From Kordia jejudonensis (GTDB taxonomy: Bacteria > Bacteroidota > Bacteroidia > Flavobacteriales > Flavobacteriaceae), in NCBI RefSeq assembly GCF_001005315.1, contig NZ_LBMG01000019.1, positions 33,364 through 97,363 on the forward strand: a DNA stretch of 64,000 bases, written 5' to 3'. The position numbers and the translations under genes are program-made. Positions 1 to 8,596 of the stretch are shown here, piece by piece (the stretch's first letter is position 1; every line of letters starts with the position of its first letter). The notes beneath the pieces are model-generated. The model saw nothing but the letters and a program-made list of their open reading frames with translations. It did not search any database and was not told where the DNA came from.

Positions 1-1152
1 TTCGTTCAATTCTTGAATACTTGAAGTCAAAATTGAAATTAATCCTGTATAATTTACAGCTTTGTATTCGTATGTTTCTGTAACTTTATTTTCCGCATCT
101 ATAATAGGTTTTTGTATGGTAGTTACCAGTTCGGGAAATATTTCTTCTAGGTCTTGTGCAATAAATCCATGTTGCAATCCTTCGGGTAAATTTAAATTCT
201 TATTCGATTTAAATTTATAATTTACAGCATTCAATTCCATGATTCGTTCCAAAATATCTTTTTCATTGTTGATTTCTTCCTTTAGTTTTCTATCGGAAGA
301 TGTAAATAGTCCAGCTACAACTACATCGCCATCAAAGTATCCAGCGTACCAATTTGGATTGGTAATACTTGCACTTCCATAAATACTAGCTCCAAAACCA
401 CCTGTAAAGGAAGTACTAGAAATTGAACTATAAACACCGTATGTATCACCTCCGATTGAATTAACGATAGCATTTACACCTTTAGTGTTGAAACCTCTGT
501 TCAATTCAATATCTACACCAATGTCATTAAATGCTCCGCCATTTGTTGTAACGACAACACCTTTTTTTTCTTGGCATGAAACGTTGTTAATTGATTTCAA
601 TCCAACGACTGTGCCACTCGCTCCATTGGTGTTTTGTGCCGTAATTCCTGTTCGGTTAGTGGTTGCAATACTACTATAATCTACACCAACTAAGGTTTCG
701 TCGGTTGGCGTAAACGGAATTCCGAAGTACGTTTTTCCGTCGTTTGTCATAGTTGCCACAATTCTGGAACCTGTTGAGGTAAAGCTGTCGGCGACTCTAA
801 ATTCTAAATCCGTTCCCGAGAAAGTACTGTCGCCAATCCATTGAATTCTGGGATTTGCGTCGCTAATATCTTGATATCCCATCGTAATGGCTCTGTTAGG
901 CAATTGAAAACGCAAACCGTATACATTTTGACTTCCTGTATTGAGTTTTCCCAAAGAAAACCATGTACTGTTATTAAAATCAAAGTTAATTCCTGTATCT
1001 AATTGTGTTACAAGACCTTGATCAAATCGGAATGTTTCTCCCACTAAAGGTAAAGGAGTGTTAATAGTTGATGCCACAGCACCGTTTGATTGATTTTGCG
1101 CAAAAGTGAATGCTGCAAAAAATAGTGTAATAGGTAGAATAAATTTTTTCAT
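1..1152 (-). CDS. Secreted protein with C-terminal endosialidase-chaperone (Peptidase S74) domain, 3' end cut by window
   Basis: An open frame of 384 codons starts at the ATG at 1152 and runs off the left edge, so its C-terminus is missing. Residues 1-19 form a signal peptide ending in TFA before QNQ. The middle is a repetitive, Gly/Thr/Asn-rich beta structure like that of tail-fibre or adhesin stalks. From about residue 285 it reads SSDRKLKEEI, then HGFIAQDLEEIFPELV, which is the S74 intramolecular chaperone signature; the Ser of the SD pair and the nearby Lys match the self-cleaving dyad of that family. In phages this domain trimerises and cuts itself off the fibre. In flavobacteria it is found on exported proteins of unknown role. 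No phage genes lie nearby, so I read it as a chromosomal surface protein. Family call is confident; function is inferred. Confidence 0.8.
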   Translation of the reverse strand, partial: MKKFILPITLFFAAFTFAQNQSNGAVASTINTPLPLVGETFRFDQGLVTQLDTGINFDFNNSTWFSLGKLNTGSQNVYGLRFQLPNRAITMGYQDISDANPRIQWIGDSTFSGTDLEFRVADSFTSTGSRIVATMTNDGKTYFGIPFTPTDETLVGVDYSSIATTNRTGITAQNTNGASGTVVGLKSINNVSCQEKKGVVVTTNGGAFNDIGVDIELNRGFNTKGVNAIVNSIGGDTYGVYSSISSTSFTGGFGASIYGSASITNPNWYAGYFDGDVVVAGLFTSSDRKLKEEINNEKDILERIMELNAVNYKFKSNKNLNLPEGLQHGFIAQDLEEIFPELVTTIQKPIIDAENKVTETYEYKAVNYTGLISILTSSIQELNE

Positions 1153-1305
1153 AATTTTAAATATTTGATTTATAATGTTTAAAATTAATTTGAAAACCGT
1201 AGGTAGAACGATGGCTTTACCGTAAGAAATTACGCCATAAATACCTGTTAACATATATTTAAGACATTCAAAATAAAAACTTTTCACTTTATGAATGACA
1301 AGTTG

Positions 1306-1313
1306 TATTTTTG
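1306..1313 (+). promoter_or_regulatory. Candidate -7 box of the DUF1684 gene
   Basis: TATTTTTG matches the Bacteroidota -7 consensus TAnnTTTG and ends 37 bases before the ATG at 1351. A clear -33 TTTG is not visible, so this rests on the -7 box and its position. Confidence 0.45.
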
Positions 1314-1350
1314 GATTCAATTGGAGAAAGTTAATTCTAAGACTTAGGAA

Positions 1351-1956
1351 ATGAAAAAAATACTTGTATTACTATGCGTGTTGATGTCTACAATAGGTTG
1401 TTCACAAGGCAAGAAAGAGATCGTTGGAAAAACGGCGTTTCAACGTGAATTGAATGCTTCATTTAAAGATGCTTCAACATCGCCACTGACAAAAAAAGAT
1501 TTGAAAACCTTTAGTGGATTAGAATTTTTTCCTGTAAATGAGAAGTTTAACGTAACCGCAAGTTTCAAGCTAACGCCTAATACGAAACCTTTTAAAATGC
1601 CAACATCGACCACACGAACGCCTATGTATAGATGTTATGGAATTGCTACATTTACCATTGATGGAAAAGAATATTCGTTGGAAATCTATCAAAATCAAGA
1701 TCCAGACAGAGATCCAGCGTATAAAGACGATTTATTTCTTCCATTCACGGATCAAACTAATGGATTTGCAAGTTACGGTGGCGGACGTTATATTGATTTA
1801 AAAATTCCAACAGAAAATACCATTGTTATCAATTTTAATGAAGCATACAATCCATATTGTGCTTACAGTGATCGTTATTCGTGTCCAATTCCACCACGAG
1901 TGAATTTCTTACCAATTGAAATTAATGCAGGAGTAAAAGCGTATAAGAAGCATTAA
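1351..1956 (+). CDS. DUF1684 family lipoprotein
   Basis: The 201-residue product starts with a lipoprotein signal (MKKILVLLCVLMSTIGC, lipidated Cys17). The rest matches DUF1684: a YRCYGIATFTIDGKEYSLEIYQ block near residues 90-110, then FASYGGGRYIDLKIP around 140-155, and a C-terminal block with FNEAYNPYCAYSDRYSCP and PPRVNFLPIEINAG. These conserved Gly/Tyr/Cys/Pro residues define the family, whose biochemical function is unknown. It is likely anchored in the envelope facing the periplasm. It is a single-gene unit, divergent from the S74 gene and convergent with the recF operon. Family assignment is confident; role unknown. Confidence 0.85.
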   Translation: MKKILVLLCVLMSTIGCSQGKKEIVGKTAFQRELNASFKDASTSPLTKKDLKTFSGLEFFPVNEKFNVTASFKLTPNTKPFKMPTSTTRTPMYRCYGIATFTIDGKEYSLEIYQNQDPDRDPAYKDDLFLPFTDQTNGFASYGGGRYIDLKIPTENTIVINFNEAYNPYCAYSDRYSCPIPPRVNFLPIEINAGVKAYKKH

Positions 1957-2047
1957 ATTTGTTGAAAACGTTCTCTGTGGAACCAATATGAAAGCGTAAT
2001 CTATTTGAATATAGAAGTAGCAAGAATCAAACAATTAAGGTGCGTTT

Positions 2048-2344
2048 TTATCGCAATACAATATGTTGTATCAAATCTTTACCAAGACTTTCATTGAGCA
2101 TTTTGATCATCTTTTCTTTTCCGTAGCTCAATTCTTCTCGCAAGACGGCAGAAGATAAGGAAACGTACAGTGTATCATTTTTGAGCATGATATTTGTTGT
2201 GTAATTATTTACACCATTTCCCATTAAATTTACCCAAGCATCGCGCGCGTCAATTTTGTCCAAACCGTCTTCTAATCGGTTTTCGGTTACAAAATCTTTT
2301 AAAACTTCGCTAATGGTTCTATGTTCGGTATGTCTTTTCTTCAA
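2048..2344 (-). CDS. DUF721/DciA-like protein downstream of recF
   Basis: A 98-residue protein that starts 6 bases after the recF stop, so the two are almost certainly co-transcribed. It has the compact DUF721 pattern: a charged N-terminus, ARDAWVNLMG near residues 34-43 and a C-terminal LSSAVLREELSYGKEKMIKMLNE block. The family includes DciA, which operates or loads the replicative helicase DnaB in bacteria without DnaC/DnaI. The short Bacteroidota version next to recF is usually left as DUF721; placing it in replication is inferred from family and neighbour. The ATG at 2344 is the first in frame after recF. Confidence 0.8.
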   Translation of the reverse strand: MKKRHTEHRTISEVLKDFVTENRLEDGLDKIDARDAWVNLMGNGVNNYTTNIMLKNDTLYVSLSSAVLREELSYGKEKMIKMLNESLGKDLIQHIVLR

Positions 2345-2350
2345 AATAAA

Positions 2351-3430
2351 TTACAATTTAAAAATCTCATACGATTGATGAATTTCTTTTACAATCGTTT
2401 CTGTTCGCTCTACATGCGTGTCACTGATAAAAATTTGTCCAAAATCTTCATGATTCACCAACGCCATTATTTGTGCAACACGCTGTTCATCTAGCTTATC
2501 AAAAATATCATCCAAGAGTAAAATAGGCGTTATGTTTGCCAATTGTTTAATAAAATCAAACTGAGCTAATTTTAACGCAATTAAAAACGATTTTTGCTGT
2601 CCTTGGCTTCCAAATTTCTTAATTGGATATGTCGCAATGGAAAATAGCAAATCATCTTTGTGGATTCCGACACTTGTATATTGCAACACTCTATCTTTCG
2701 CTAAATTTTCTTCTAGCAAAGATCGAAAATCTTTTTCATGTAACTGACTTTTATATTCAATATTAACAGTTTCTTTTTCGTTAGAAATGGCATTGTAGCG
2801 CGACATAAAAATTGGCACAAATGCTTCTAGAAATTGTTTTCGCTCAGCGTAAATTTTCACACCGTAATCATGCAACTGATCGTTGTAAATACTTAATGTA
2901 TCTGCGTCAAACGTACTGTTTAGTGCAAAATACTTTAATAATGAATTCCGTTGGGAAAGTACTTTGTTATAATTAATCAGATTTTGTAAATATTGTTTAT
3001 TGGATTGTGAAATAACGCTGTCAATAAATTTTCTACGCGTATCACTTCCTTCAATAATCAAATCACGATCTGCGGGCGAAATAATGACCAACGGAAGAAA
3101 ACCAATATGTTCTGAAAGTTTATCATATGCTTTTCCGTTTCGTTTTACAATTTTCTTTTGTCCTCTTTTTAGCGAACAAATAATATTTTCTTCACGTTCT
3201 CCTTTTTCATATGCGCCATCAATGACAAAAAACTCTTCTCCATGTTTTATGTTTTGTGTTGCTACAGGATTGAAATAGCTTTTTCCAAATGATAAATGAT
3301 AGATAGCATCGAGCACATTGGTTTTTCCAACGCCGTTATTCCCGACAAGACAGTTTATTTTAGGATTGAAATCAAAAGAATTTGTATCAAAATTCTTGTA
3401 ATTTACAAGTGATAATTTCTTTAGAAACAT
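2351..3430 (-). CDS. recF: DNA replication and repair protein RecF
   Basis: RecF loads RecA onto gapped single-stranded DNA with RecO and RecR. The 359-residue product has normal family length. It shows the SMC-like ATPase parts in order: Walker A GNNGVGKT (residues 30-37), the signature region [18 protein letters not shown] and Walker [13 protein letters not shown] near the C-terminus. An ATG 51 bases further upstream is in frame, but it would add a poorly conserved [15 protein letters not shown] stretch; the family start [14 protein letters not shown] fits 3430. It is divergent from the TPR/ribH operon and is followed at 6 bases by the DciA-like gene. Confidence 0.96.
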   Translation of the reverse strand: MFLKKLSLVNYKNFDTNSFDFNPKINCLVGNNGVGKTNVLDAIYHLSFGKSYFNPVATQNIKHGEEFFVIDGAYEKGEREENIICSLKRGQKKIVKRNGKAYDKLSEHIGFLPLVIISPADRDLIIEGSDTRRKFIDSVISQSNKQYLQNLINYNKVLSQRNSLLKYFALNSTFDADTLSIYNDQLHDYGVKIYAERKQFLEAFVPIFMSRYNAISNEKETVNIEYKSQLHEKDFRSLLEENLAKDRVLQYTSVGIHKDDLLFSIATYPIKKFGSQGQQKSFLIALKLAQFDFIKQLANITPILLLDDIFDKLDEQRVAQIMALVNHEDFGQIFISDTHVERTETIVKEIHQSYEIFKL

Positions 3431-3513
3431 GAAAATAGGAGCTTCATTACAATAAAAATGCAAATTATTGAAAAATATCAAATAAATAAGCTTTTAATTC
3501 TACTTAAAAATTT

Positions 3514-3521
3514 TATTTTTG
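3514..3521 (+). promoter_or_regulatory. -7 promoter box of the TPR-ribH operon
   Basis: TATTTTTG is a full match to TAnnTTTG, 20 bases before the ATG at 3542, in the short divergent gap behind recF. It also argues against a start at 3458, which would place the promoter inside the coding sequence. Confidence 0.6.
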
Positions 3522-3541
3522 CGCACATTAATATACAATTT

Positions 3542-4354
3542 ATGGCAACTTACAAGAAAAGAGGATATAAAGCTAAGACTAAAGTAGAGAAAGAGAAAGA
3601 AGTTTCCGCTGAAGAACTAGATAGTACAACAGCAGAAGTTTTTAATACTTTAGACGAAACTGCGTCTAAAACGGAAGAATGGGTAGCAGGAAATCAAAAA
3701 TATATCTTTATTGGTATTGGTGCAATTGCAGTTGTTCTTTTAGGATATTTAATTTACAGTAAAGTTTTCGCTGCTCCACAAGAGCAAGAAGCTGCAAATG
3801 AAGTATTTCAAGCAAACTCGTATTTCAATGAAGCGTTAAGCGTTAATTTGAATGACAAAGTCGTAGACGGATTGGCAACTAGAGATTCATTATTCAACTT
3901 GGCTTTACAAGGTGGAGAAGGGAAATTTGGATATTTGAATATCATCAAAAATTATCCTGGAACTAGTGCTGCAAATTTAGCATACTACAACGCAGGTATA
4001 GCGTATTTGAACCTAAATGATTATGAAAAAGCAATTGATCATTTATCAGAATTTAAGTCTGATGATATCATTATAGGAGCAAAAGCAAAAGGTGCTTTGG
4101 GTGATGCATTTGCACAATTAGATCAGCAAAAAGAAGCATTGGAATACTACGAAAAAGCATTTAAGCACAGTAATAACGAAGCTACAACTCCAATTTATTT
4201 ATTAAAAGCTGGAATTACGGCATTGGATTTAGGTCAAGCTGGAAAAGCATTGCAATATTTCAATAGAATTGAAAGTGAGTTTGCAAACTTTAAAAATACT
4301 GCTGACGGAAAATTATTAGATATATATATCGGAAAAGCAGAAGCCTTGAAGTAA
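3542..4354 (+). CDS. Membrane-anchored tetratricopeptide repeat protein (YfgM/BamD-like layout)
   Basis: The 270-residue product has a Lys-rich cytoplasmic N-terminus (MATYKKRGYKAKTKVEKEKE), one membrane helix at about residues 55-75 (YIFIGIGAIAVVLLGYLIY), and a periplasmic part. The latter carries tandem TPR units, clearest at NLAYYNAGIAYLNLNDYEKAIDHL, GALGDAFAQLDQQKEALEYYEKA and LLKAGITALDLGQAGKALQYF. This one-helix-plus-TPR layout resembles YfgM-type proteins that assist envelope proteins, though the true partner is unknown. I start at the ATG at 3542; a longer frame from 3458 crosses the promoter. ribH follows 5 bases later. Confidence 0.8.
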   Translation: MATYKKRGYKAKTKVEKEKEVSAEELDSTTAEVFNTLDETASKTEEWVAGNQKYIFIGIGAIAVVLLGYLIYSKVFAAPQEQEAANEVFQANSYFNEALSVNLNDKVVDGLATRDSLFNLALQGGEGKFGYLNIIKNYPGTSAANLAYYNAGIAYLNLNDYEKAIDHLSEFKSDDIIIGAKAKGALGDAFAQLDQQKEALEYYEKAFKHSNNEATTPIYLLKAGITALDLGQAGKALQYFNRIESEFANFKNTADGKLLDIYIGKAEALK

Positions 4355-4359
4355 AACAT

Positions 4360-4845
4360 ATGGCAACAGTAAATAAAAATTTATCTATATACGATAAAGC
4401 TACAATCCCAAATGCGAAAGACTTTCGATTTGGGATTGTTGTTTCTGAGTGGAACGAAAATATTACCGAAGGTCTTTGTGAAGGTGCCATCGCGGCGCTA
4501 ACGGAGAATGGCGTAGTAGAAGAAAACATCATTCGTTGGAATGTGCCTGGAAGCTACGAATTGGTGTACGGAGCCAAGCATATGCAAAAAACACAACAAG
4601 TAGATGCAATTATTGCTATCGGAAGTGTAATTCAAGGGGAAACGAAACATTTTGATTTTGTATGTAGCGCAACAGCACATGGAATTAAAGATTTAAATGT
4701 ACAATCGGATATTCCAGTGATTTTTTGTGTACTGACAGATGATACATTGCAACAAGCCATTGATCGTTCTGGTGGAAAACATGGAAACAAAGGAATTGAA
4801 GCAGCAGTTGCAGCGATAAAAATGGCAGCATTGCGTACGTTTTAA
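4360..4845 (+). CDS. ribH: 6,7-dimethyl-8-ribityllumazine synthase
   Basis: RibH joins 5-amino-6-ribitylaminouracil and 3,4-dihydroxybutanone phosphate to make the lumazine precursor of riboflavin in the cytosol. At 161 residues it has normal length. Family motifs are all present: FGIVVSEWNENIT (24-36) with the aromatic Trp31, NVPGSYEL (61-68), GSVIQGETKHFDFV (88-101) with catalytic His97, and a C-terminal LTDDTLQQAIDRSGGKHGNKG block that binds phosphate. It is 5 bases behind the TPR gene and is followed by a hairpin terminator. No FMN riboswitch is seen upstream and no other rib genes are adjacent. Confidence 0.97.
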   Translation: MATVNKNLSIYDKATIPNAKDFRFGIVVSEWNENITEGLCEGAIAALTENGVVEENIIRWNVPGSYELVYGAKHMQKTQQVDAIIAIGSVIQGETKHFDFVCSATAHGIKDLNVQSDIPVIFCVLTDDTLQQAIDRSGGKHGNKGIEAAVAAIKMAALRTF

Positions 4846-4868
4846 ATTTAATTTTTATTAAAATATAC

Positions 4869-4902
4869 AAACCGTTACAATAACTTCTGTAGCGGTTTTT
4901 TT
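4869..4902 (+). terminator. Rho-independent terminator of ribH
   Basis: AAACCGTTAC (4869-4878) pairs with GTAGCGGTTT (4889-4898) with one G-U wobble and a 10-base loop, followed by a T run. It ends the TPR-ribH operon. Confidence 0.85.
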
Positions 4903-4935
4903 ATGTTTTGTAGTTTTCTAGAAAGTGTGTAATAA

Positions 4936-5715
4936 TTACTCGTTTACTAAAAGATTTGGGTAGTCCGTAATAACACCATCTACTCCCATTTCTTTAAGAA
5001 GTTGAATTTTATCTTCTGTATTTACCGTCCATGAATTTATTTTTTTATTAAGACTATGTATTTTATTCACAAGCTTTTGTGTTGTGAAAAAGTAATTTAC
5101 AGAATACTCTTCTATATATGGGAGTTTATCAAAATCATACAAAGCACCAGTCAATAATAACTTATGAATTGTAATATTGGGATTTTGTGTATGGATTTCT
5201 TCTATAATTTCATCTTCGAATGATTGTATGATACACCAGTTTTCAGCATCATATTCTTTAATGATAGAAAGTATCCGTTTTTCAATATTTGGGTAATAAT
5301 CATTTCCTTCTTTGATTTCTATCAGTAATTTGGCTCTTTTGTCAATGACTTTCAAGGCTTCTTTAAGTGTTGGAATTGTAAGACTATCTTCAATATTGAA
5401 TTGTTGTAATTCTTCATAGGTAAGATTTTTTATTTTACCTTTTCCGTTTGTGGTTCTATTAATACTATTGTCATGTATAATAACAATAACACTGTCTTTG
5501 GTTTGGTGTACGTCAATTTCAACTCTATCAACCTTTAGTTCAATTGCTTTTTGAATACTTGCTAGTGTGTTTTCAGGACTCAATCCTGCAGCTCCTCGAT
5601 GTCCAGTTACAGTTAATTTCGTAGTTTGTTTTGTGGGTTCACTAGTTGCACCACACATATACATGATAAATAGAAGAAACATACAGGCGCTAAAAATAAA
5701 ATACTTTTTTCTCAT
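4936..5715 (-). CDS. Glycerophosphodiester phosphodiesterase, exported
   Basis: This enzyme hydrolyses glycerophosphodiesters to glycerol-3-phosphate and an alcohol. The 259-residue product has an N-terminal hydrophobic signal ending in a Cys at 21, so it may be a lipoprotein. The catalytic core is complete: GHRGAAGLSPENT with His39, Arg40 and Glu48, VEIDVHQTKD with Glu66 and Asp68, the second His in IIHD (81), then WTVN and GVDGVITDYP at the end. It overlaps the preceding gene by 4 bases and is last in a three-gene envelope operon. Substrate is not predictable; deacylated phospholipids are the usual one. Confidence 0.9.
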   Translation of the reverse strand: MRKKYFIFSACMFLLFIMYMCGATSEPTKQTTKLTVTGHRGAAGLSPENTLASIQKAIELKVDRVEIDVHQTKDSVIVIIHDNSINRTTNGKGKIKNLTYEELQQFNIEDSLTIPTLKEALKVIDKRAKLLIEIKEGNDYYPNIEKRILSIIKEYDAENWCIIQSFEDEIIEEIHTQNPNITIHKLLLTGALYDFDKLPYIEEYSVNYFFTTQKLVNKIHSLNKKINSWTVNTEDKIQLLKEMGVDGVITDYPNLLVNE

Positions 5716-6695
5716 TTTTTTATAACTTTTACTTCATAATCACCAGAGTTGTTTCCTTTTTCATTATCGTTAACTTCAAATGCTAAAAAACCTTTCTTTT
5801 TTGGATAGTATGTAAGTTCTTCTCCAACAAATATCCAGTCAGTTTGATTGTTAATTCTCATCATTAAAGCCGCGTGATTGATATTGGGAACAATGTTGTA
5901 ACGACTTATATCTGTGCCAAATAGACCAAATTTTTTACCATTAGGATTACAATTTCCAAGAATTGCGCCTACAGTAATTGTTCCACTGGCTTTTATAATT
6001 ATGGTGTCACCTGGAGATACTTCAATAGTTGTTTTTTGGTAGCTTCTAATTTTTAAAATATTTGTGTTTCTCTCTGGATTTGTTTTTATCTTATTAGGTG
6101 GCGTAATTCGCTTCTTTTTTTGCAATAAAGCTTCAAAAGGAGCCGTTATTTTTAGCATTTTTCGTTTGTCAATATAGTTTCCTGATTCATCTGTGAAATT
6201 AAATTCAAGTATTTTTTGATTGTTCAGTAAGTCTTTTTCAATGCTAAAGACAACTTCCCCAGCGCCATTCGTTTTTTTAGGAGGCAGTTTACCCAATTCG
6301 TCGTTCGATAAAATTTTTACCGTAATATTTTTGAGTCCACGTTTAGTTCTTAAGTCTTTGACTAATCCAGAAACAACAACAATGTTAGTCCTTTTTTCTA
6401 TTTCAATAAATACGGTGTAATTGTTACTAATTGTTCTCAAAATTCTATGTGATCCGTATTCATCATTTGATATTGTAAATAGTATTGTTTGTCCTGGTTT
6501 ACATTGGTTACAATTACTAGTACGTAATTCAAATTCTCCATTAGAATCGGTTAAGTCAGAATCGCCACCAGGAATCGTAACTCTGATATTAGAAATTGCA
6601 ATCTTTGATGTACTTTGTACAGTTCCTTTAATGGTTTGTGAACTTACATAAGAAGTGAAAAACATAAAAATAACTAAGAGGAAAAGTCTTCTCAT
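5712..6695 (-). CDS. Exported protein with carboxypeptidase-regulatory-like domains and a LecA/PA-IL-like C-terminal domain
   Basis: The 327-residue protein has a signal peptide (residues 1-19, ending VSSQ). A CarboxypepD_reg-like beta sandwich follows at about 20-105 (IKGTVQSTSKIAISNIRVTI, then TDSNGEFEL), with a second such unit at about 110-190 (VSGLVKDLRTKRGLKNITVKI). Residues 205-327 resemble the Pseudomonas LecA/PA-IL galactose lectin fold: VSPGDTIIIKASG, a HAALMMRI strand and a closing ND-NEKGNNSGDYEV. LecA binds Ca2+ and sugar through an Asp and an Asn-Asn pair there; Asp310, Asn315 and Asn316 are kept here, but the loop is two residues shorter. It is the middle gene of the operon, overlapping both neighbours. 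A glycan-binding envelope protein is an inference. Confidence 0.7.
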   Translation of the reverse strand: MRRLFLLVIFMFFTSYVSSQTIKGTVQSTSKIAISNIRVTIPGGDSDLTDSNGEFELRTSNCNQCKPGQTILFTISNDEYGSHRILRTISNNYTVFIEIEKRTNIVVVSGLVKDLRTKRGLKNITVKILSNDELGKLPPKKTNGAGEVVFSIEKDLLNNQKILEFNFTDESGNYIDKRKMLKITAPFEALLQKKKRITPPNKIKTNPERNTNILKIRSYQKTTIEVSPGDTIIIKASGTITVGAILGNCNPNGKKFGLFGTDISRYNIVPNINHAALMMRINNQTDWIFVGEELTYYPKKKGFLAFEVNDNEKGNNSGDYEVKVIKK

Positions 6696-7087
6696 TATTT
6701 TTTTGGTTTTAAAATTACGTCGGCATTAAGTTTATTTGGGAGAAATCTTTGCGTTTCTGTTTTGAAACCTTCCTTTGAATAGTTAATTTTTATTCTTTCT
6801 GTACTTGATAAATATTGTTTCTTAAAACTAAGTTCGTATTTTCCTAGACTATCGGAAAATACCACTTTTTCTGTTTTTGAGCTAAATATTCTGACATTCG
6901 AAATAGTGTTGTTATTTTTGTCTTTAACGATTCCAGAAATTTTAAAATCGGGCGTAAAAAGTTTTTGTCCTCCATCATTACTCGAGCACTGTATGGTGGT
7001 AAATGAAATGACAAGAACAAATACAATCAAAGATATTTTGAAGTCCCAAAGCCTATTTTTCCTGTGTAGTGTAATTTTTTTATTCAT
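6695..7087 (-). CDS. Lipoprotein with one carboxypeptidase-regulatory-like domain
   Basis: The 130-residue product has a signal ending FTTIQC (Cys34), so it is probably a lipoprotein, though its N-terminus is long for one. It is followed by a single beta-sandwich of the CarboxypepD_reg type (ISGIVKDKNNNTISNVRIFS, then SDSLGKYELSF, then KINYSKEGFKTE). This fold often serves as an extracellular spacer. It is the first gene of a three-gene operon and its stop overlaps the next start by one base (TAATG), which implies translational coupling. No catalytic residues are seen. Confidence 0.75.
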   Translation of the reverse strand: MNKKITLHRKNRLWDFKISLIVFVLVISFTTIQCSSNDGGQKLFTPDFKISGIVKDKNNNTISNVRIFSSKTEKVVFSDSLGKYELSFKKQYLSSTERIKINYSKEGFKTETQRFLPNKLNADVILKPKK

Positions 7088-7199
7088 TGAGTAAGTTTAT
7101 CATTACACCTAATATAGAGTAATAAACTTATAAATAAAAATTAAATTTCAGTAAAAGTAGTAAATGCATTACTTTTTAATATGAAGTGTTTAATTGTAT

Positions 7200-7760
7200 T
7201 TATTCTTCTTCACCTAAAGCTTCAGGAAGTTGAAAAAAGCTAAATACTGAACCGCCATAGCCTTTTGAGAAGCTGAAATAAGGCGCATGATCGAGTTTTG
7301 TTTCTTTGGCATGTTCGAGTATTAAAAAACCATCTGCTAACAATAAATCTCGTTCAAATACAATTGAAGCAATACGCTCAAATTGTTCTTGCGTAAACGC
7401 ATATGGTGGATCGGCAAAAATAATATCAGATTTCAAATGTGTGCGTTCTAAAAATTTATACACATCACTTTTAATCGCCGTAATATCTAAATCTAATAGT
7501 GCAGCTGTCTTTTTTATAAAACTTACACAGCCATAATCGCCGTCAACTGCCGTAATTTGTTCCGTACCTCGCGAAGCAAATTCGTAGCTTATATTTCCAG
7601 TTCCAGCAAACAAATCGAGCACGCTTATTTCATGAAAGTAATAATGATTGTTCAGAATGTTGAAGAGTGATTCTTTTGCCAAATCGGTTGTTGGTCGTAC
7701 AGGCAGCTTTTTTGGTGCTGTCAATCGTCTCCCTTTATGTTTTCCTGAAATTATTCGCAT
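7200..7760 (-). CDS. rsmD: 16S rRNA (guanine(966)-N(2))-methyltransferase RsmD
   Basis: RsmD methylates G966 of 16S rRNA using S-adenosylmethionine. The 186-residue product begins MRIISGKHKGRRL, the usual RsmD start, which is why I take 7760 over an ATG 51 bases upstream. RPTTDLAKESLFNIL contacts RNA, VLDLFAGTGNISYEFASRG binds SAM, and FADPPYAFTQEQF carries the DPPY catalytic motif. Its ATG overlaps the stop of the DUF3822 gene by one base. It is the last gene in the operon. Confidence 0.95.
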   Translation of the reverse strand: MRIISGKHKGRRLTAPKKLPVRPTTDLAKESLFNILNNHYYFHEISVLDLFAGTGNISYEFASRGTEQITAVDGDYGCVSFIKKTAALLDLDITAIKSDVYKFLERTHLKSDIIFADPPYAFTQEQFERIASIVFERDLLLADGFLILEHAKETKLDHAPYFSFSKGYGGSVFSFFQLPEALGEEE

Positions 7761-8596
7761 TAGATATTTGTTAGTAAGGTAAAATCGTTGTGATTGTCTA
7801 GCTTCGTGCAACTTTCGTCAAATGTAAACGGATATTTTTTGTCTACAAATGAAACATTCCGAACGTATGTATATGTAACAGTGTACAAACTATCTTCTTT
7901 AGAAATATCGCCTAAGAAATAAAGTTGCAATTCATTCGTGTTTAATTGGAGTTGTTCAATACTAAACAATACGTAATAAATAAAATCTTCGGAAGTTAGG
8001 TACTCAAAAGAATTGTAGAATAATAACTTTTTATTTTTGATGACAATAATCTCAAATTGATCTTTCTGAACATGCACATACACAACAGCTTCTTGATTAT
8101 TATCTGCCAATTGAAAAATATTTTCTAACAAAATAGTAGCAAAATGTTTGTAGCTAAACGCTCCGTATTTGTCGAAAAATAAATTATTGATATTTACATA
8201 CGGAATGTACACATTTACCATATCATTATTTGTCACAACATCAAATGTGATGTAATCATTTGGTAGAATCTTGTTATTATACTTCAGGTAATCAGATAGA
8301 TTTTTATCGGAAAACAAGGGTTTTGGGACAAAAGTCGATAGCGAGTTGATATGACTTACAACAACTTCCTGAAAAGGTTGATCGAACAAATTTTTATGTG
8401 TGTTCAGCACAGTTATAATTTGTTTTTCTAACTGCAAAGGATTGGTAACGGTTTCAAAATGAAAACGTTCCAGCGAAGTAATTTCGTTTTTGACGGTATC
8501 TAGGATACAAAAAGAAAGTCCATTCAGAGCAATCTGAATGGACAATTTATTATAATTTGATTCTTTTATGGTACTACTTTTTTTGGATAATTTCAT
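7760..8596 (-). CDS. DUF3822 family protein (ASKHA-like fold), partner of rsmD in Bacteroidota
   Basis: A 278-residue cytosolic protein without signal peptide. Its pattern (KLSIQIALNGLSFCILD near the N-terminus, then VYIPYVNINNLFFDKYG and VHVQKDQFEIIVIKNKKLLFYNSFEY mid-protein) matches DUF3822, a Bacteroidota family commonly found directly upstream of rsmD. A structural-genomics member has been described as actin-like in fold, to my recollection. Its function is unknown, and I see no clear ATP-binding Gly motif. I prefer the ATG at 8596 (MKLSKKS) to the one at 8623, which would overlap the previous gene by 50 bases instead of 23. One-base overlap with rsmD suggests coupling. Confidence 0.75.
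   Translation of the reverse strand: MKLSKKSSTIKESNYNKLSIQIALNGLSFCILDTVKNEITSLERFHFETVTNPLQLEKQIITVLNTHKNLFDQPFQEVVVSHINSLSTFVPKPLFSDKNLSDYLKYNNKILPNDYITFDVVTNNDMVNVYIPYVNINNLFFDKYGAFSYKHFATILLENIFQLADNNQEAVVYVHVQKDQFEIIVIKNKKLLFYNSFEYLTSEDFIYYVLFSIEQLQLNTNELQLYFLGDISKEDSLYTVTYTYVRNVSFVDKKYPFTFDESCTKLDNHNDFTLLTNI

Noticed and set aside
3458..3541. Longer start for the TPR membrane protein
   Set aside because: It would place the TATTTTTG promoter box inside the coding sequence; the Lys-rich start at 3542 fits better.
4290..4870. Minus-strand frames opposite ribH
   Set aside because: They are antisense shadows of a strongly conserved gene and lack any family pattern.
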